Position numbers and translations under genes: made by a program. The notes under the pieces are model-generated. The model made no database searches. It saw only the letters and a list, made by a program, of their open reading frames with translations, and was not told where the DNA came from. This document shows positions 18,871-28,234 of a DNA stretch of 64,000 nt, piece by piece. The stretch spans positions 1,641,001-1,705,000 of the forward strand of contig NC_009043.1 of NCBI RefSeq assembly GCF_000209165.1, written 5' to 3'. Position 1 is the stretch's first letter. Each line of letters opens with the position of its first letter. The DNA comes from Scheffersomyces stipitis CBS 6054 (lineage: Eukaryota; Ascomycota; Pichiomycetes; Serinales; Debaryomycetaceae).

Positions 18871-20904
18871 ATGTGGGTCCTTATAGTACTGTGCTATCTC
18901 ATTGCAGTATTAGCCTCAATAGCGGGAATACAGTTCCACATCAATCTGTTCAGATATCCCTTCTATTTCAGCATCCCTCTCGCATTAGCCGTGCTTATAC
19001 CGATATCCATCACATTTCTACTTCCAATTGATTATGTTTCGCTGAATTCCAATGGCAGTTTGCTGTGGTTCGAATTGCCCCACGATGTGATCTTAAACCT
19101 TTGGAAAGGGAACTATTGGTCGACTTTCTTGTTGACTTGGTTGCTTCTCCCGATTCTCCAGGAGTTCTACCGCTCTGGCCATCATAACAAGCTATCAAAA
19201 TTGAAAGATGCATTGCGGCTGAATTTGAAGTTCCAGGCTGTGATGCTAGCCGTTTCAGTAATTGGCTTAATCTACCTTTTGCTAGAAGTAGGCTTATCTT
19301 TTGGTCACTTGAAGCTGATGATCATAGCATTGTCACACATCTATGCTTTAATTCTAGCTCTCTGGTTGATGGCACACGGCTTGATTAGTATTCCGCGTAA
19401 CCGCTGGATCGAAGGAAATGTAGTTCAGAGCTTGAACCATGACTACCTCAAGTTGCCACGTCTTGTGGACAGTTTGGAAGACGTCAAGATCTCGTTCAAA
19501 GAAGAAGTCCTCCAGGTTTTGGTGCTTCAGAAGAATTTCACCAGTGAATCGCCTGAGGATTTCCAGTTCCGCGATTGGATCTTGGAGTTATACGACCGAA
19601 TTCCCGAAGACTTACGTGATTTGGTTGAACGTCAATATATGCACGAAAACTCAAGCATATCCAGAGAACAATTGACGATCCATTTTATGACAAGATTGAC
19701 ATCAAACTTCAATCTGAACTTAAACCGTTTGGTTGGATATGAATCAGAATTCGATAGTTTGCTTACTAAAATCACTCATTTGGAAGATATCTTGCTGGCC
19801 AAATCTAACCCTAATCTTGAAGAAAGAAACCTCCTCAACTTCAGAATCGATAACCATAGAGTTTTGCTTCTGCCACGGTTGAACTTTATATATTGGTACT
19901 ATGTTCGTCCAGTTTCAAGCCGTATATTTTCTGTGGTCTTGTTTGTTGCATCTTTCGTTATTCTCCAGTCGGAGTTCTTCCATTCGTCCAAATTTTCGTT
20001 GATGAATGTTCTCGTCTATTCGACGGGAATCAACAATCACAGTTTGTTACAATTGCTAGTTTCGTCGATTACCTTTTCGTACATGTTGTTTGCCTCACTT
20101 AATTCGCTTACCTCGTTGAAGGTCTTCAACATGTACCATTTGGTTCCTCACAACTCTGATCCGGTTTCTGCCTGTTTCTACACAACATACATAGCAAGAT
20201 TGACTATTCCGTTGTCGTACAACTTCATCTATCTCTTCAAGTCTAGAACGTCTGTGTTTGAAACCTGGTACGGTCAATCCATCCATTTGACTGGGTTGTT
20301 TGACTTAATGAACAACTGGATTCCTCGCTTAGTGTTGCTTCCTGTGGTGTTGACTGTGTTCCATGTGTATGACAAGTTGAAGAAGAAAATCGGCTTAAAC
20401 TCCGACTTATACGACTCTTGGGCATTGTTTGACGACGATGAGTTAGAGGGCAACAGCACCAACGACATTGAAAACTTGAACAATAAACGCAAAGATGTCA
20501 TTATCGTCGAGGCTAAAAGGATAGTTAATAGAGAAATGGCCAAACGACAACTGCGTCGTAGAGATAGTTCCAACTCTACAAACAACTTGCGTACATTCAA
20601 CTTGTCTCAGGCTGCAAATACTAACTATGAAAACAACAGACGCAGTTTCCACGATACTCTTGTGAACTCAGCGTTGGGCAACCGTATCGACGCTCCATAT
20701 CACGACGATATACTGGACACATCTGCACAGCCAACCATGTGGGGTAGACTTGGAGGTACGTTCAGCGGTATCCGAGAGTCGTTAGCCAGATTCTCAGGCA
20801 ACAATAACAGCGGTAGCAGTAGTAATGTCAGTGGGTTGTATAGAGACGAGCCACTTGACGATTTTAACTACGACGACGATGCTGACGAAAATGTTGTATT
20901 GTAA
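18871..20904 (+). CDS. LMBR1-family multi-pass membrane protein (LMBRD2 type)
   Basis: From the ATG at 18871 the product has 677 residues. Five hydrophobic segments fill the first 185 residues (roughly 1-20, 27-50, 83-100, 118-140, 150-175), followed by a soluble stretch to about 355, four more hydrophobic segments to about 515, and a hydrophilic Asn/Ser/Asp-rich tail. Segments LPIDYVSLN and LLTWLLLPILQEFYRSG match the LMBRD2 branch of the LMBR1 family. Human LMBRD2 is linked to receptor signalling; in yeasts the role is not known to me, and S. cerevisiae appears to lack it. The frame is open six codons upstream but has no earlier ATG, and the leader is AUG-free for about 440 nt. Confidence 0.8.
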   Translation: MWVLIVLCYLIAVLASIAGIQFHINLFRYPFYFSIPLALAVLIPISITFLLPIDYVSLNSNGSLLWFELPHDVILNLWKGNYWSTFLLTWLLLPILQEFYRSGHHNKLSKLKDALRLNLKFQAVMLAVSVIGLIYLLLEVGLSFGHLKLMIIALSHIYALILALWLMAHGLISIPRNRWIEGNVVQSLNHDYLKLPRLVDSLEDVKISFKEEVLQVLVLQKNFTSESPEDFQFRDWILELYDRIPEDLRDLVERQYMHENSSISREQLTIHFMTRLTSNFNLNLNRLVGYESEFDSLLTKITHLEDILLAKSNPNLEERNLLNFRIDNHRVLLLPRLNFIYWYYVRPVSSRIFSVVLFVASFVILQSEFFHSSKFSLMNVLVYSTGINNHSLLQLLVSSITFSYMLFASLNSLTSLKVFNMYHLVPHNSDPVSACFYTTYIARLTIPLSYNFIYLFKSRTSVFETWYGQSIHLTGLFDLMNNWIPRLVLLPVVLTVFHVYDKLKKKIGLNSDLYDSWALFDDDELEGNSTNDIENLNNKRKDVIIVEAKRIVNREMAKRQLRRRDSSNSTNNLRTFNLSQAANTNYENNRRSFHDTLVNSALGNRIDAPYHDDILDTSAQPTMWGRLGGTFSGIRESLARFSGNNNSGSSSNVSGLYRDEPLDDFNYDDDADENVVL

Positions 20905-21933
20905 AAGAACATGCAATGAAGTAACAGTCGTATAGATACAATTTAATATACTATAATTAATACTAATAACTCCAATATCCACCAATATTTCTGAAAACGA
21001 ACAGCTGGAGGAGCCGTATTTCGAGACCTCTCAAAATCAAGGAAATTCAAACCCGCTGCTCCAGCTGAAATATGAGATATGGCCAATATCAAAGCCTGAA
21101 TATACTTGCGATTCCAGAATAGGAAAGGCCGAATACTAAAGCCCTCAACTATGAAATTATGGATCCAGTTGTAAGTGGTGGTGTTGTTCTCGGGCATTAT
21201 CAAGATCATGAGTCATCTCGTAACTTCCAGAAGAACAACCGCCTCCATTATCAATACACCATTAGTAAGATATTAGAAATGTCTTGCTGGAATGAAACAG
21301 GTTGATCCAGAAATCGCATCCCATCGATTGCAAAATTTTATAATCAACAAAATCTCTGAACACACCTCCTTGGCAATTCCACAAATGTAAAGACTAAATT
21401 CAATCTATTTTTCGCTTATTAATCCTATCAAGGTAAAATACCATTGATAACTACGCTTTTGGTTAAACAGCAGCTGTCTCTGTGAGAAATCTAAGTTATT
21501 ATTCCGAATCGGCCCATCGTTTGCACATTCCGGATTTCGTTTTTCCAAGGAGCTGTTAGTCCGACGCTAAGATAACAGTTGTTCTGTTCTGTGGTAGATA
21601 CCTTCTCCTCGGTCTTAATGTTTATCTTCAAAGCTGTATTGTCCCGGTTATCTCGTTCGCTATTATTATATCCATCCTAATAAGGTTAATCCGTATGCAA
21701 AATAATTTGTTGACTAATTTGGAAAGTCCGCATGTATACATTATATTTCATTGAGTAACTCCGATTGCAATCTATTCAACTACATGAAATAGTGAATGGA
21801 CGACGTAGCTCTAACATAGTAGAAGGACACTGGAGTTGCTAGTATTTAAGGCTATTGGAGCGACCATTATGACACGAGTTGAAAAGAGAAAAACACAACA
21901 ACTTCACTGAGAGGACAAAAAAAATTAACCGAA
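20905..21933. other. intergenic upstream of ADH6-type gene
   Basis: It carries the ADH6-type promoter with TATTTAAG at 21843-21850, about 90 bp before the ATG. A minus-strand reading frame (20943-21209) lies in its left part and is listed separately. Confidence 0.5.
20943..21209 (-). CDS. possible small hydrophobic protein (uncertain)
   Basis: An ATG-initiated frame of 88 codons (or 84 from a second ATG, starting MPENNTTTYN). The product is hydrophobic, with a middle segment ALILAISHISAGAAG and a strongly hydrophobic end (WWILELLVLIIVY), so it could be a small membrane protein. I recognise no family. Frames of this length are expected by chance in this much non-coding DNA, so existence is doubtful. 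Confidence 0.18.
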   Translation of the reverse strand: MILIMPENNTTTYNWIHNFIVEGFSIRPFLFWNRKYIQALILAISHISAGAAGLNFLDFERSRNTAPPAVRFQKYWWILELLVLIIVY

Positions 21934-23058
21934 ATGTCCAAGTCTACGTCTACCACTGTTCCTGCCAAGTTCTCCGGATTCGCTGTCGATAAGCCAGAAA
22001 ACTGGAACAAAGCTAAATTAGTCCAGTATGATCCCAAGCCTTTTAAACCTTATGACATAACCATCAAGGTTATCTGCTGTGGTGTTTGCGGAAGTGACTG
22101 TCACACTGTCTTAGGATCGTGGGGTCCTTTGAACAGAGACGATTTGGTAGTGGGACATGAGATTGTCGGAGAAGTTATTGAAATCGGTTCTGAAGTAACC
22201 AATCATAAACTCGGAGACATTGTTGCTGTTGGTGCTCAATCTGATTCTTGTGGAGAATGTGAACTTTGTGAGAACAACAACGAACAATACTGCCGTGATG
22301 GTATTGCTGCTACTTACAATTTTCCAAACAAGAGGTGTGGTGGATATGTCACTCAAGGTGGCTATGCGTCTCACTTAAGAGTCAATTCCTATTTTGCTGC
22401 TAGTGTTCCTAAAAATTTGGATGTACATTATGCTGCTCCTTTACTCTGTGGTGGGTTGACTGTTTACTCTCCAATTGTCCGTCACGGTGGCTATGACTTG
22501 AAGGATAAGAGAATTGGAATTGTTGGAATTGGAGGTTTGGGCTCCATGGCAATTCAAATCGCAAACGCATTGGGAGCCAAGGAAGTAGTCGCCTTTTCAA
22601 GAACTTCTGACAAGAAAGAAGATGCCCTCAAGTTAGGTGCTTCCAGGATAATTGCAACCAAGGAGGATCCAGATTGGAGTAAGTCCAATGCGGCAACTTT
22701 CGACATCATTCTTAATTGCGCCAGCTTTGGAAAGGGAGTCAACTTCGACTCATTTTTTGGAGCTTTGAAGCTTGGCGGCAAGTATGTTAATGTTTCTGCA
22801 CCTCCTCTGGATGAACTTATCAGTTTAAGTCCAAGGAATTTGATTTTCGGAGGTTTTTCGATTGTTGGCTCTGTTATTGGTTCCATGAAGGAAGCAAATG
22901 AGTTGTTGAAATTGTACGCCGATAACAACTTGGCTCCATGGATCGAAAAAGTGCCAATAAGTGAAGAAGGAGTCCATACTGTGATGAATCGAATCAACGT
23001 CAGTGATGTCAAGTACAGATTTGTATTGACTGACTACGACAAGGCCTTCAACAACTAG
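21934..23058 (+). CDS. ADH6: zinc NADP-dependent alcohol dehydrogenase, Adh6/Adh7 (cinnamyl) type
   Basis: The 374-residue product is a medium-chain alcohol dehydrogenase of the cinnamyl class. Catalytic zinc ligands are seen at about Cys52 (GVCGSDCH) and His75/Glu76 (GHEIVGEV); the structural zinc loop is CGECELCENNNEQYC. The nucleotide fold shows GIVGIGGLGSMA, and the strand-end AFSRTSDKKEDA carries Ser-Arg as in NADP-using Adh6. Such enzymes reduce aromatic and branched aldehydes, including furfural and cinnamaldehyde-type compounds. A cytosolic location is expected. CTG-clade yeasts carry several paralogues, so the exact orthologue is open. Confidence 0.85.
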   Translation: MSKSTSTTVPAKFSGFAVDKPENWNKAKLVQYDPKPFKPYDITIKVICCGVCGSDCHTVLGSWGPLNRDDLVVGHEIVGEVIEIGSEVTNHKLGDIVAVGAQSDSCGECELCENNNEQYCRDGIAATYNFPNKRCGGYVTQGGYASHLRVNSYFAASVPKNLDVHYAAPLLCGGLTVYSPIVRHGGYDLKDKRIGIVGIGGLGSMAIQIANALGAKEVVAFSRTSDKKEDALKLGASRIIATKEDPDWSKSNAATFDIILNCASFGKGVNFDSFFGALKLGGKYVNVSAPPLDELISLSPRNLIFGGFSIVGSVIGSMKEANELLKLYADNNLAPWIEKVPISEEGVHTVMNRINVSDVKYRFVLTDYDKAFNN

Positions 23059-23587
23059 TTTTATTTCATAGTCAATGAATGTTTCAAGTTTATACAATAA
23101 ACGTTCAAAGTGTAAGTTTGTTTGCTAATAGAAAAATCAAGCATGAAGTTGATTTATCAATGAAAATATATACATTTAGTTAAGTCATTTTCAAGGATAA
23201 ACTCTTCTATCTCCTCTCTAAAATGGGTGCAAAAGACTTATTGTACACTGGCTCTAATACCGCTACAGAAAATCTCACAGGAAGTACACCTCCATGCAGT
23301 TGCAACAAGGCGGATCTCCACATTTTTTCGCACCCAATCGGAAGCAAATGTCGTATTCCAGTGCGACATTGCCCCGGCTTATCTTCACCAAAGTGGAATC
23401 AGTTTCAAGCTACTTCCACTCTTCTGTTTTCTTCACCACCAAAAGGATCAGTGTTGCTCGTGAGACGCTTGTTTTGCTGTAACATCTTAGTATAGCAGTT
23501 TCCGAGTTCGGGCAACGTTCCAGCTCCTTTTTGCAACTCAATTGCTGCAAATTCTGGCATTTCTTGCTGGAGGTGTTTTCAGCTGGC
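23059..23587. other. intergenic between ADH6-type gene and PTC6
   Basis: No supported gene. It contains overlapping short frames without features and the PTC6 leader. Confidence 0.55.
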
Positions 23588-24925
23588 ATGACGACATTGT
23601 TTCCATCTTCATCTAGAGTTCACCTTTTGAGCTCCAGAAGGATCCAAGAGTCGGTACGATGCGTTCTGTCTACCATTTCGTTCACGGCTATTGACAGATC
23701 GCTGTCAATTCCTCTTTCTAAAACTACTCCACTCAAACTTGGCCGGCTTCGAGTGCCACTCATGAAAAGTCCATCTCACTTGGGTCACTTCACTCTGCGA
23801 GTCAATCGGCTCTATAACGAAGACAAGTACTCAGCAAATGTACTTCTGCTTCCAGACGACAAGACAGTTTTCAACTTCAATATTTTTGACGGCCATGGCG
23901 GTGACCAATGTCTGACGTACCTTCTGAACAACCTTTCGCAGGGAATCGAAGATGCCACAACTTTGCTCAACGACGCTGCAAGTCGTGACAAGTTGATAGA
24001 GACTTACTGGAAAAACATCGGAGGATACTGGAAACGGTGGTATAAACATCGAAACGAAAATTTCGAAGTAATGAAGGCCTTGTCTACCACCGAAGACTTG
24101 ATAACTTTACCAGATGCCAGCGACGATTTGCATTTACGTCTTCCTTTGGCATTTCTCAATACAGACTACAACTTCTTTCTACAAGACGACAACCAGTCTG
24201 GCTCAACATGTACTACGGCATTGATTCAAACAGTACATTCGGAGCCTGGAGCGTTCCAACCGGTGTATGAGAACTATTTCTTCAATCGTAAAACAATCTC
24301 GAAGTTGACCATAGCACATGTGGGAGACACCAGTGCTATACTTGTAGACCGAGACGGTAAGGCTCATACGCTTACCCAGTCTCACCATCCCTCCAACCCT
24401 AGTGAAGCTTCCAGGTTGCGTAAGTACGCTGCCAACTTCTTCATGACCGATTCGTTTGGGGAAGAACGGTTCATAGCTTTAGCTAATACCAGAGCTTTTG
24501 GGGACATCAACTTCAAGCAGATGGGCGTAACGGCAGAACCAGAAGTGACTGAATATATAATTGGCGATGCTCAAACTATTCAGCAGGAGTTGAGCCCTGA
24601 ACAGATCAAGACTCACACTGTAGGAGGGATGGGGGGCGACGAGAGTTTTCTCATTCTTGTGACAGACGGAGTTACCGACGTTTTGACTGATCAAGAAATC
24701 GCCGACATCGTCATGGTTCATTTCAATTTGAAGGGCCACGATATAGCATCACCACAGATGGGTGCCGAGGAAGTAATCAAATTCGTAGAGTACGTTGGAG
24801 GCAGTGACAACGCGACCTGTTTGATAATACGGTTGAACGGATGGGGTAAATGGCCTGTCATAGACCGAACAGGTGAACTCAGACAGGAACGGTTGAACGA
24901 CTTCAATCCACGCGGAAGAAACTAG
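23588..24925 (+). CDS. PTC6: mitochondrial PP2C-type protein phosphatase, Ptc6 like
   Basis: From the ATG at 23588 the product has 445 residues, close to the 442 of S. cerevisiae Ptc6. The first 45 residues are rich in Ser and Arg with few acids, like a mitochondrial presequence. PP2C metal motifs are present in order: FDGHGGDQ, a GSTCTTAL strand, HVGDTSAILVDRDG, ANTRAFGD, LVTDGVTDVL and GGSDNATC near the end. Ptc6 acts in mitochondria on pyruvate dehydrogenase and is linked to mitophagy. The frame extends 19 codons upstream without an ATG, so I start at 23588. Confidence 0.85.
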   Translation: MTTLFPSSSRVHLLSSRRIQESVRCVLSTISFTAIDRSLSIPLSKTTPLKLGRLRVPLMKSPSHLGHFTLRVNRLYNEDKYSANVLLLPDDKTVFNFNIFDGHGGDQCLTYLLNNLSQGIEDATTLLNDAASRDKLIETYWKNIGGYWKRWYKHRNENFEVMKALSTTEDLITLPDASDDLHLRLPLAFLNTDYNFFLQDDNQSGSTCTTALIQTVHSEPGAFQPVYENYFFNRKTISKLTIAHVGDTSAILVDRDGKAHTLTQSHHPSNPSEASRLRKYAANFFMTDSFGEERFIALANTRAFGDINFKQMGVTAEPEVTEYIIGDAQTIQQELSPEQIKTHTVGGMGGDESFLILVTDGVTDVLTDQEIADIVMVHFNLKGHDIASPQMGAEEVIKFVEYVGGSDNATCLIIRLNGWGKWPVIDRTGELRQERLNDFNPRGRN

Positions 24926-25314
24926 AGTTGACATAAATAGTAGTTTTGAGTACATTAGAGCAACTAGACCAGGGATATTTATTGTTTGTATGAACAAGGG
25001 GTGAAGCAAGCTTCTACTATTTATAGGACGTGACGTAACGTAAGATGAGTAAGTTAGATGAACAGATTTAGACTGAAAGAGCAACATAAAAGATATAAGA
25101 TAAAACAATCCGCTAATTGAATTGATATTTGGATAAATGAAGCAAAAACATAGAGCTTGAGAAACTTCTCAATTATGAAAGTTGTGTTATGAGTTGTTCC
25201 CATTAAGTGAATTAGCTCTAGTTAGACATTCTTTTTAATTCTCCTCAACTTTTATGATATAGATATGATCATTCAGTCTTATTCTTAATAGTACTTTGAT
25301 TGACTATCGATGCA
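24926..25314. other. intergenic between convergent PTC6 and RSM19
   Basis: AT-rich convergent 3' region; nothing else seen. Confidence 0.6.
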
Positions 25315-25587
25315 TCAATTCTTGGTGTATTTGTACATGAACTTCTTTCTTGTGGCAGCAAACTCACCCAATTTGGATCCCACCATGTTGTCGGTCACTT
25401 CGACTTCCACATACTCTTTTCCATTGTGAATCTGGAATTTCAAGCCTACAAACTGAGGAAGAATAGTACAACTTCTGGCGTTGGTTCTGATGGGTGTTCC
25501 GTTTTTGATAGCTTCCGCGATGGGCAAAGGCACCACATGTGGACCCTTCCATACAGATCTCTTCAAGACCGTTAAAGCAGGTCTCAT
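25315..25587 (-). CDS. RSM19: mitochondrial ribosomal protein uS19m
   Basis: The 90-residue product is a complete S19 family protein: [11 protein letters not shown] at the start, [22 protein letters not shown] in the middle, then [18 protein letters not shown] and a basic end. These are the S19 hallmarks (KGP, R.stI.P.fvG....vhNG, V..mvGhklGEFa.TR). It belongs to the head of the mitochondrial small subunit. It is divergently transcribed from DBP6 across 245 bp with two CACGTG boxes. Confidence 0.93.
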   Translation of the reverse strand: MRPALTVLKRSVWKGPHVVPLPIAEAIKNGTPIRTNARSCTILPQFVGLKFQIHNGKEYVEVEVTDNMVGSKLGEFAATRKKFMYKYTKN

Positions 25588-25832
25588 TACGGTATTTATG
25601 CTTTAGTGGTGGAGTTTTTGTGATTTTCAGCCTTCAACAAGCGAAAAATTCAATCTAAAATTTGTACTTTTCACTTATTTTCACTGGAAAATCAAATCGA
25701 ATATGAGCACGTGATTTATATTCACGTGTATAAGATCACGATTAAACTTTTCTAGATGAGCTTCTCTTCCTTAACTTAGAGATTTGTATATCTTGAATTT
25801 ATGGTAATTATTCGTTTGGTAGCTGAATCGGC
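25588..25832. promoter_or_regulatory. shared RSM19/DBP6 promoter with paired CACGTG boxes
   Basis: Two CACGTG boxes are at 25708-25713 and 25723-25728, 15 bp apart from start to start. A PAC-like GATGAGCT begins at 25755 and an A-rich GAAAAATT lies near 25650, resembling the PAC and RRPE elements of ribosome-biogenesis genes. The region serves a mitochondrial ribosomal gene and a nucleolar helicase gene. Confidence 0.6.
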
Positions 25833-27764
25833 ATGTTTGGAGCCAGATTCGATCCCACGGCGTTAGAAGAACCTACTGTTGTTTCTGTGACACAGAGGCG
25901 AAATCTCGTACGAAAAAGACGGCTCAGTCAGACTTCGTTAAGCAGCGATGAGCATGATTTGCAACTGCTGAAGAACGAAATCGTCGAAGATAGTGACTCT
26001 CTGAGTGATGACCTGAGTGATGACCTGAGCTCGGACGAAAGTGAAGAAGAAAGTGAAGAAGAAGAAAACGAAAACGAAAACGTTGTGAACAATGACGTAG
26101 CCAAGGATATTGATTCTGTAGAAAGCGAAGAAAGTGAAGATTCGGACCATTCCAATGATCCTAATGATGCTATGGATGTTGACTCAGAAGTAAATACCGA
26201 AGTCGATGTGGATTATGTCTCCAAATACAAAAGTGTTTTTGACAAGTTCAAAAAGTCTGTTCCTGAGACGAAGAAAATCGATTCTGAGTCCAGTTCGGAA
26301 GAAGAAGATGACGTAGAAATGCAAGATTTGATGCCTTTACCACAGCCAGCACTTCCCCGAGACAAACGATTAATATCTTCCAATTCACATCTTAAAAACT
26401 TAGACTGGTTAGCTACTCCCATCTACGCTAGTCCCGAAGATAGTAAACCATTTAGTGAATTCGAAATTTCTCCGTTTCTTCTCAAGAATCTTGAACGAGA
26501 CAATTTTACCACCGCATTTTCGGTCCAGATAGCCATTATGGATATTCTCTTGCATGATATCAAGCGGAACAGATTGGAACCAGACGTTAAAGGAGATATT
26601 CTTGTCAATGCTGCTACTGGTTCTGGTAAGACTTTGGCGTATCTGATTCCCATTATTGAAGCTTTACATAATCGTGTTGTACCGCGAGTACGAGCTATCG
26701 TCTTGGTCCCTACAAAACCGTTAATAAACCAAGTCAAAGCGACTTTTGTACAGTTATCTAGAGGCACCAATCTTTCTGTTGTAAGTCTTAGAAACGATGT
26801 CTCTATCAAGGAAGAAGGGATTAAAATTGTAAATAGTCCTCCGGACATCATAGTGTCTACTCCAGGGAGATTGGTGGAGCATATTTCTAATAAGAGCATT
26901 AATCTTAATAGCTTACAATTCTTGGTGATAGATGAAGCTGACCGGTTGTTGAACCAATCGTTCCAGAACTGGTGTCAAGTATTGATTTCCAGCTTAGAAG
27001 GCGATGTAAATATTGCTGAAGAGTGGAAAATCACTCCGCAAAAGTTAATTTTCTCAGCCACTCTTACCACGGATTCTGGTAAGCTCTCGGCGTTGAAATT
27101 TCAGAAGCCTCGTCTTGTAATTGTTAACGACAGAAAGCAACTCGTTAACGAAATATTTAATGTTCCTTCATCTCTTTCCGAGTACACCATCCAGTTTGGT
27201 ACAGCCAAGGCGTCTATAAAGCCATTGATTTTGGCCAAGTACTTGCTTGAGAACAATAAGTTGTCGAACGTATTGATTTTTACCAAGTCCAACGAAGCTT
27301 CTATCAGATTGTGCAAATTGTTAGAGTTGATGTTTGGCAAGTTGCACCCAAGCATGAACATAGCCTATATCAACTCTACCAACAATAAGAGTGCCATCCG
27401 TACGAAGATCTTGAAGGATTTCTCAACCCAGAAGATCAACATCTTGGTAGCTACAGATTTGATTGCTCGTGGTATAGATATTCTATCTATTACCGATGTG
27501 ATCAACTACGACTTGCCCAACTCATCCCGTGAGTATGTTCATAGAGTTGGGCGTACAGCCAGAGCCAACCAGACTGGCCATGCTTACACTTTGTGTTTCG
27601 GTAAGGGAGAAGCTAAGTGGTTCAAGAAGATTATTCTGGATGTGGGTCGTGGTGACAAGACAATTGAGAAGGTAGAGATTGAGCTCAAGGAGCTTATCGT
27701 TGCGGAAGATGAAAATGTATATAACGAATGTTTGGAATCCTTGCTGAAGCAGGTATTCCACTAG
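25833..27764 (+). CDS. DBP6: DEAD-box RNA helicase Dbp6 (60S ribosome biogenesis)
   Basis: The 643-residue product matches Dbp6 in length (629 in S. cerevisiae). The first 160 residues contain several Ser/Asp/Glu runs. Helicase motifs follow: AATGSGKT (motif I), VPTKPL (Ia, the divergent form seen in Dbp6), [13 protein letters not shown] (DEAD), SATLT, then [21 protein letters not shown] and HRVGRTARA. Dbp6 is an essential nucleolar helicase acting early in 60S assembly with Rsa3, Nop8 and Urb1/2. A PAC-like element and CACGTG boxes upstream fit ribosome-biogenesis control. Confidence 0.92.
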   Translation: MFGARFDPTALEEPTVVSVTQRRNLVRKRRLSQTSLSSDEHDLQLLKNEIVEDSDSLSDDLSDDLSSDESEEESEEEENENENVVNNDVAKDIDSVESEESEDSDHSNDPNDAMDVDSEVNTEVDVDYVSKYKSVFDKFKKSVPETKKIDSESSSEEEDDVEMQDLMPLPQPALPRDKRLISSNSHLKNLDWLATPIYASPEDSKPFSEFEISPFLLKNLERDNFTTAFSVQIAIMDILLHDIKRNRLEPDVKGDILVNAATGSGKTLAYLIPIIEALHNRVVPRVRAIVLVPTKPLINQVKATFVQLSRGTNLSVVSLRNDVSIKEEGIKIVNSPPDIIVSTPGRLVEHISNKSINLNSLQFLVIDEADRLLNQSFQNWCQVLISSLEGDVNIAEEWKITPQKLIFSATLTTDSGKLSALKFQKPRLVIVNDRKQLVNEIFNVPSSLSEYTIQFGTAKASIKPLILAKYLLENNKLSNVLIFTKSNEASIRLCKLLELMFGKLHPSMNIAYINSTNNKSAIRTKILKDFSTQKINILVATDLIARGIDILSITDVINYDLPNSSREYVHRVGRTARANQTGHAYTLCFGKGEAKWFKKIILDVGRGDKTIEKVEIELKELIVAEDENVYNECLESLLKQVFH

Positions 27765-28234
27765 TGTATAATAATAGACATAACTTATAGAGATGCAAAT
27801 ATTGTCATGGTAAAATAGATTCTAGAAATAGAGATGCAAGCAGAGGAATCGTTACCAATATAGAAATAGAGCCAGAGAGAGTTCATGTTCTACTGGTGTA
27901 GATAAAAATGTAGTGGTTCAACACTGTGGATTGAAATGAGCACTTTGATGTATGCTGTACTCGAGAAATCTATTTGTAATTCTTTCTGTAGAATGTCTAC
28001 ATCTTCTTCACATTCATACAGCTTTCATATATTCATGATTGCTTACATGTTTTTGCTGACGTCGTCTCTTGGATACTACTCTAAAATAGCTCTTTACTGG
28101 AATGCTCATCTGCAGAAAATAGATGCGAAATATAGAAATATCGAATTATTGGAATCGATTAATAATCTGATACTACTTTCATTCTTTTTTCGCATAATTA
28201 ATACTATATCCGTAGGACAGCTCTGGATCATGAC
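27765..28234. other. intergenic between DBP6 and RAD26
   Basis: It holds DBP6 3' and RAD26 5' sequences. A 100-codon ATG frame (27936-28238) overlaps the RAD26 start codon by four bases; its composition is like the AT-rich background and I do not take it as a gene. Confidence 0.55.
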
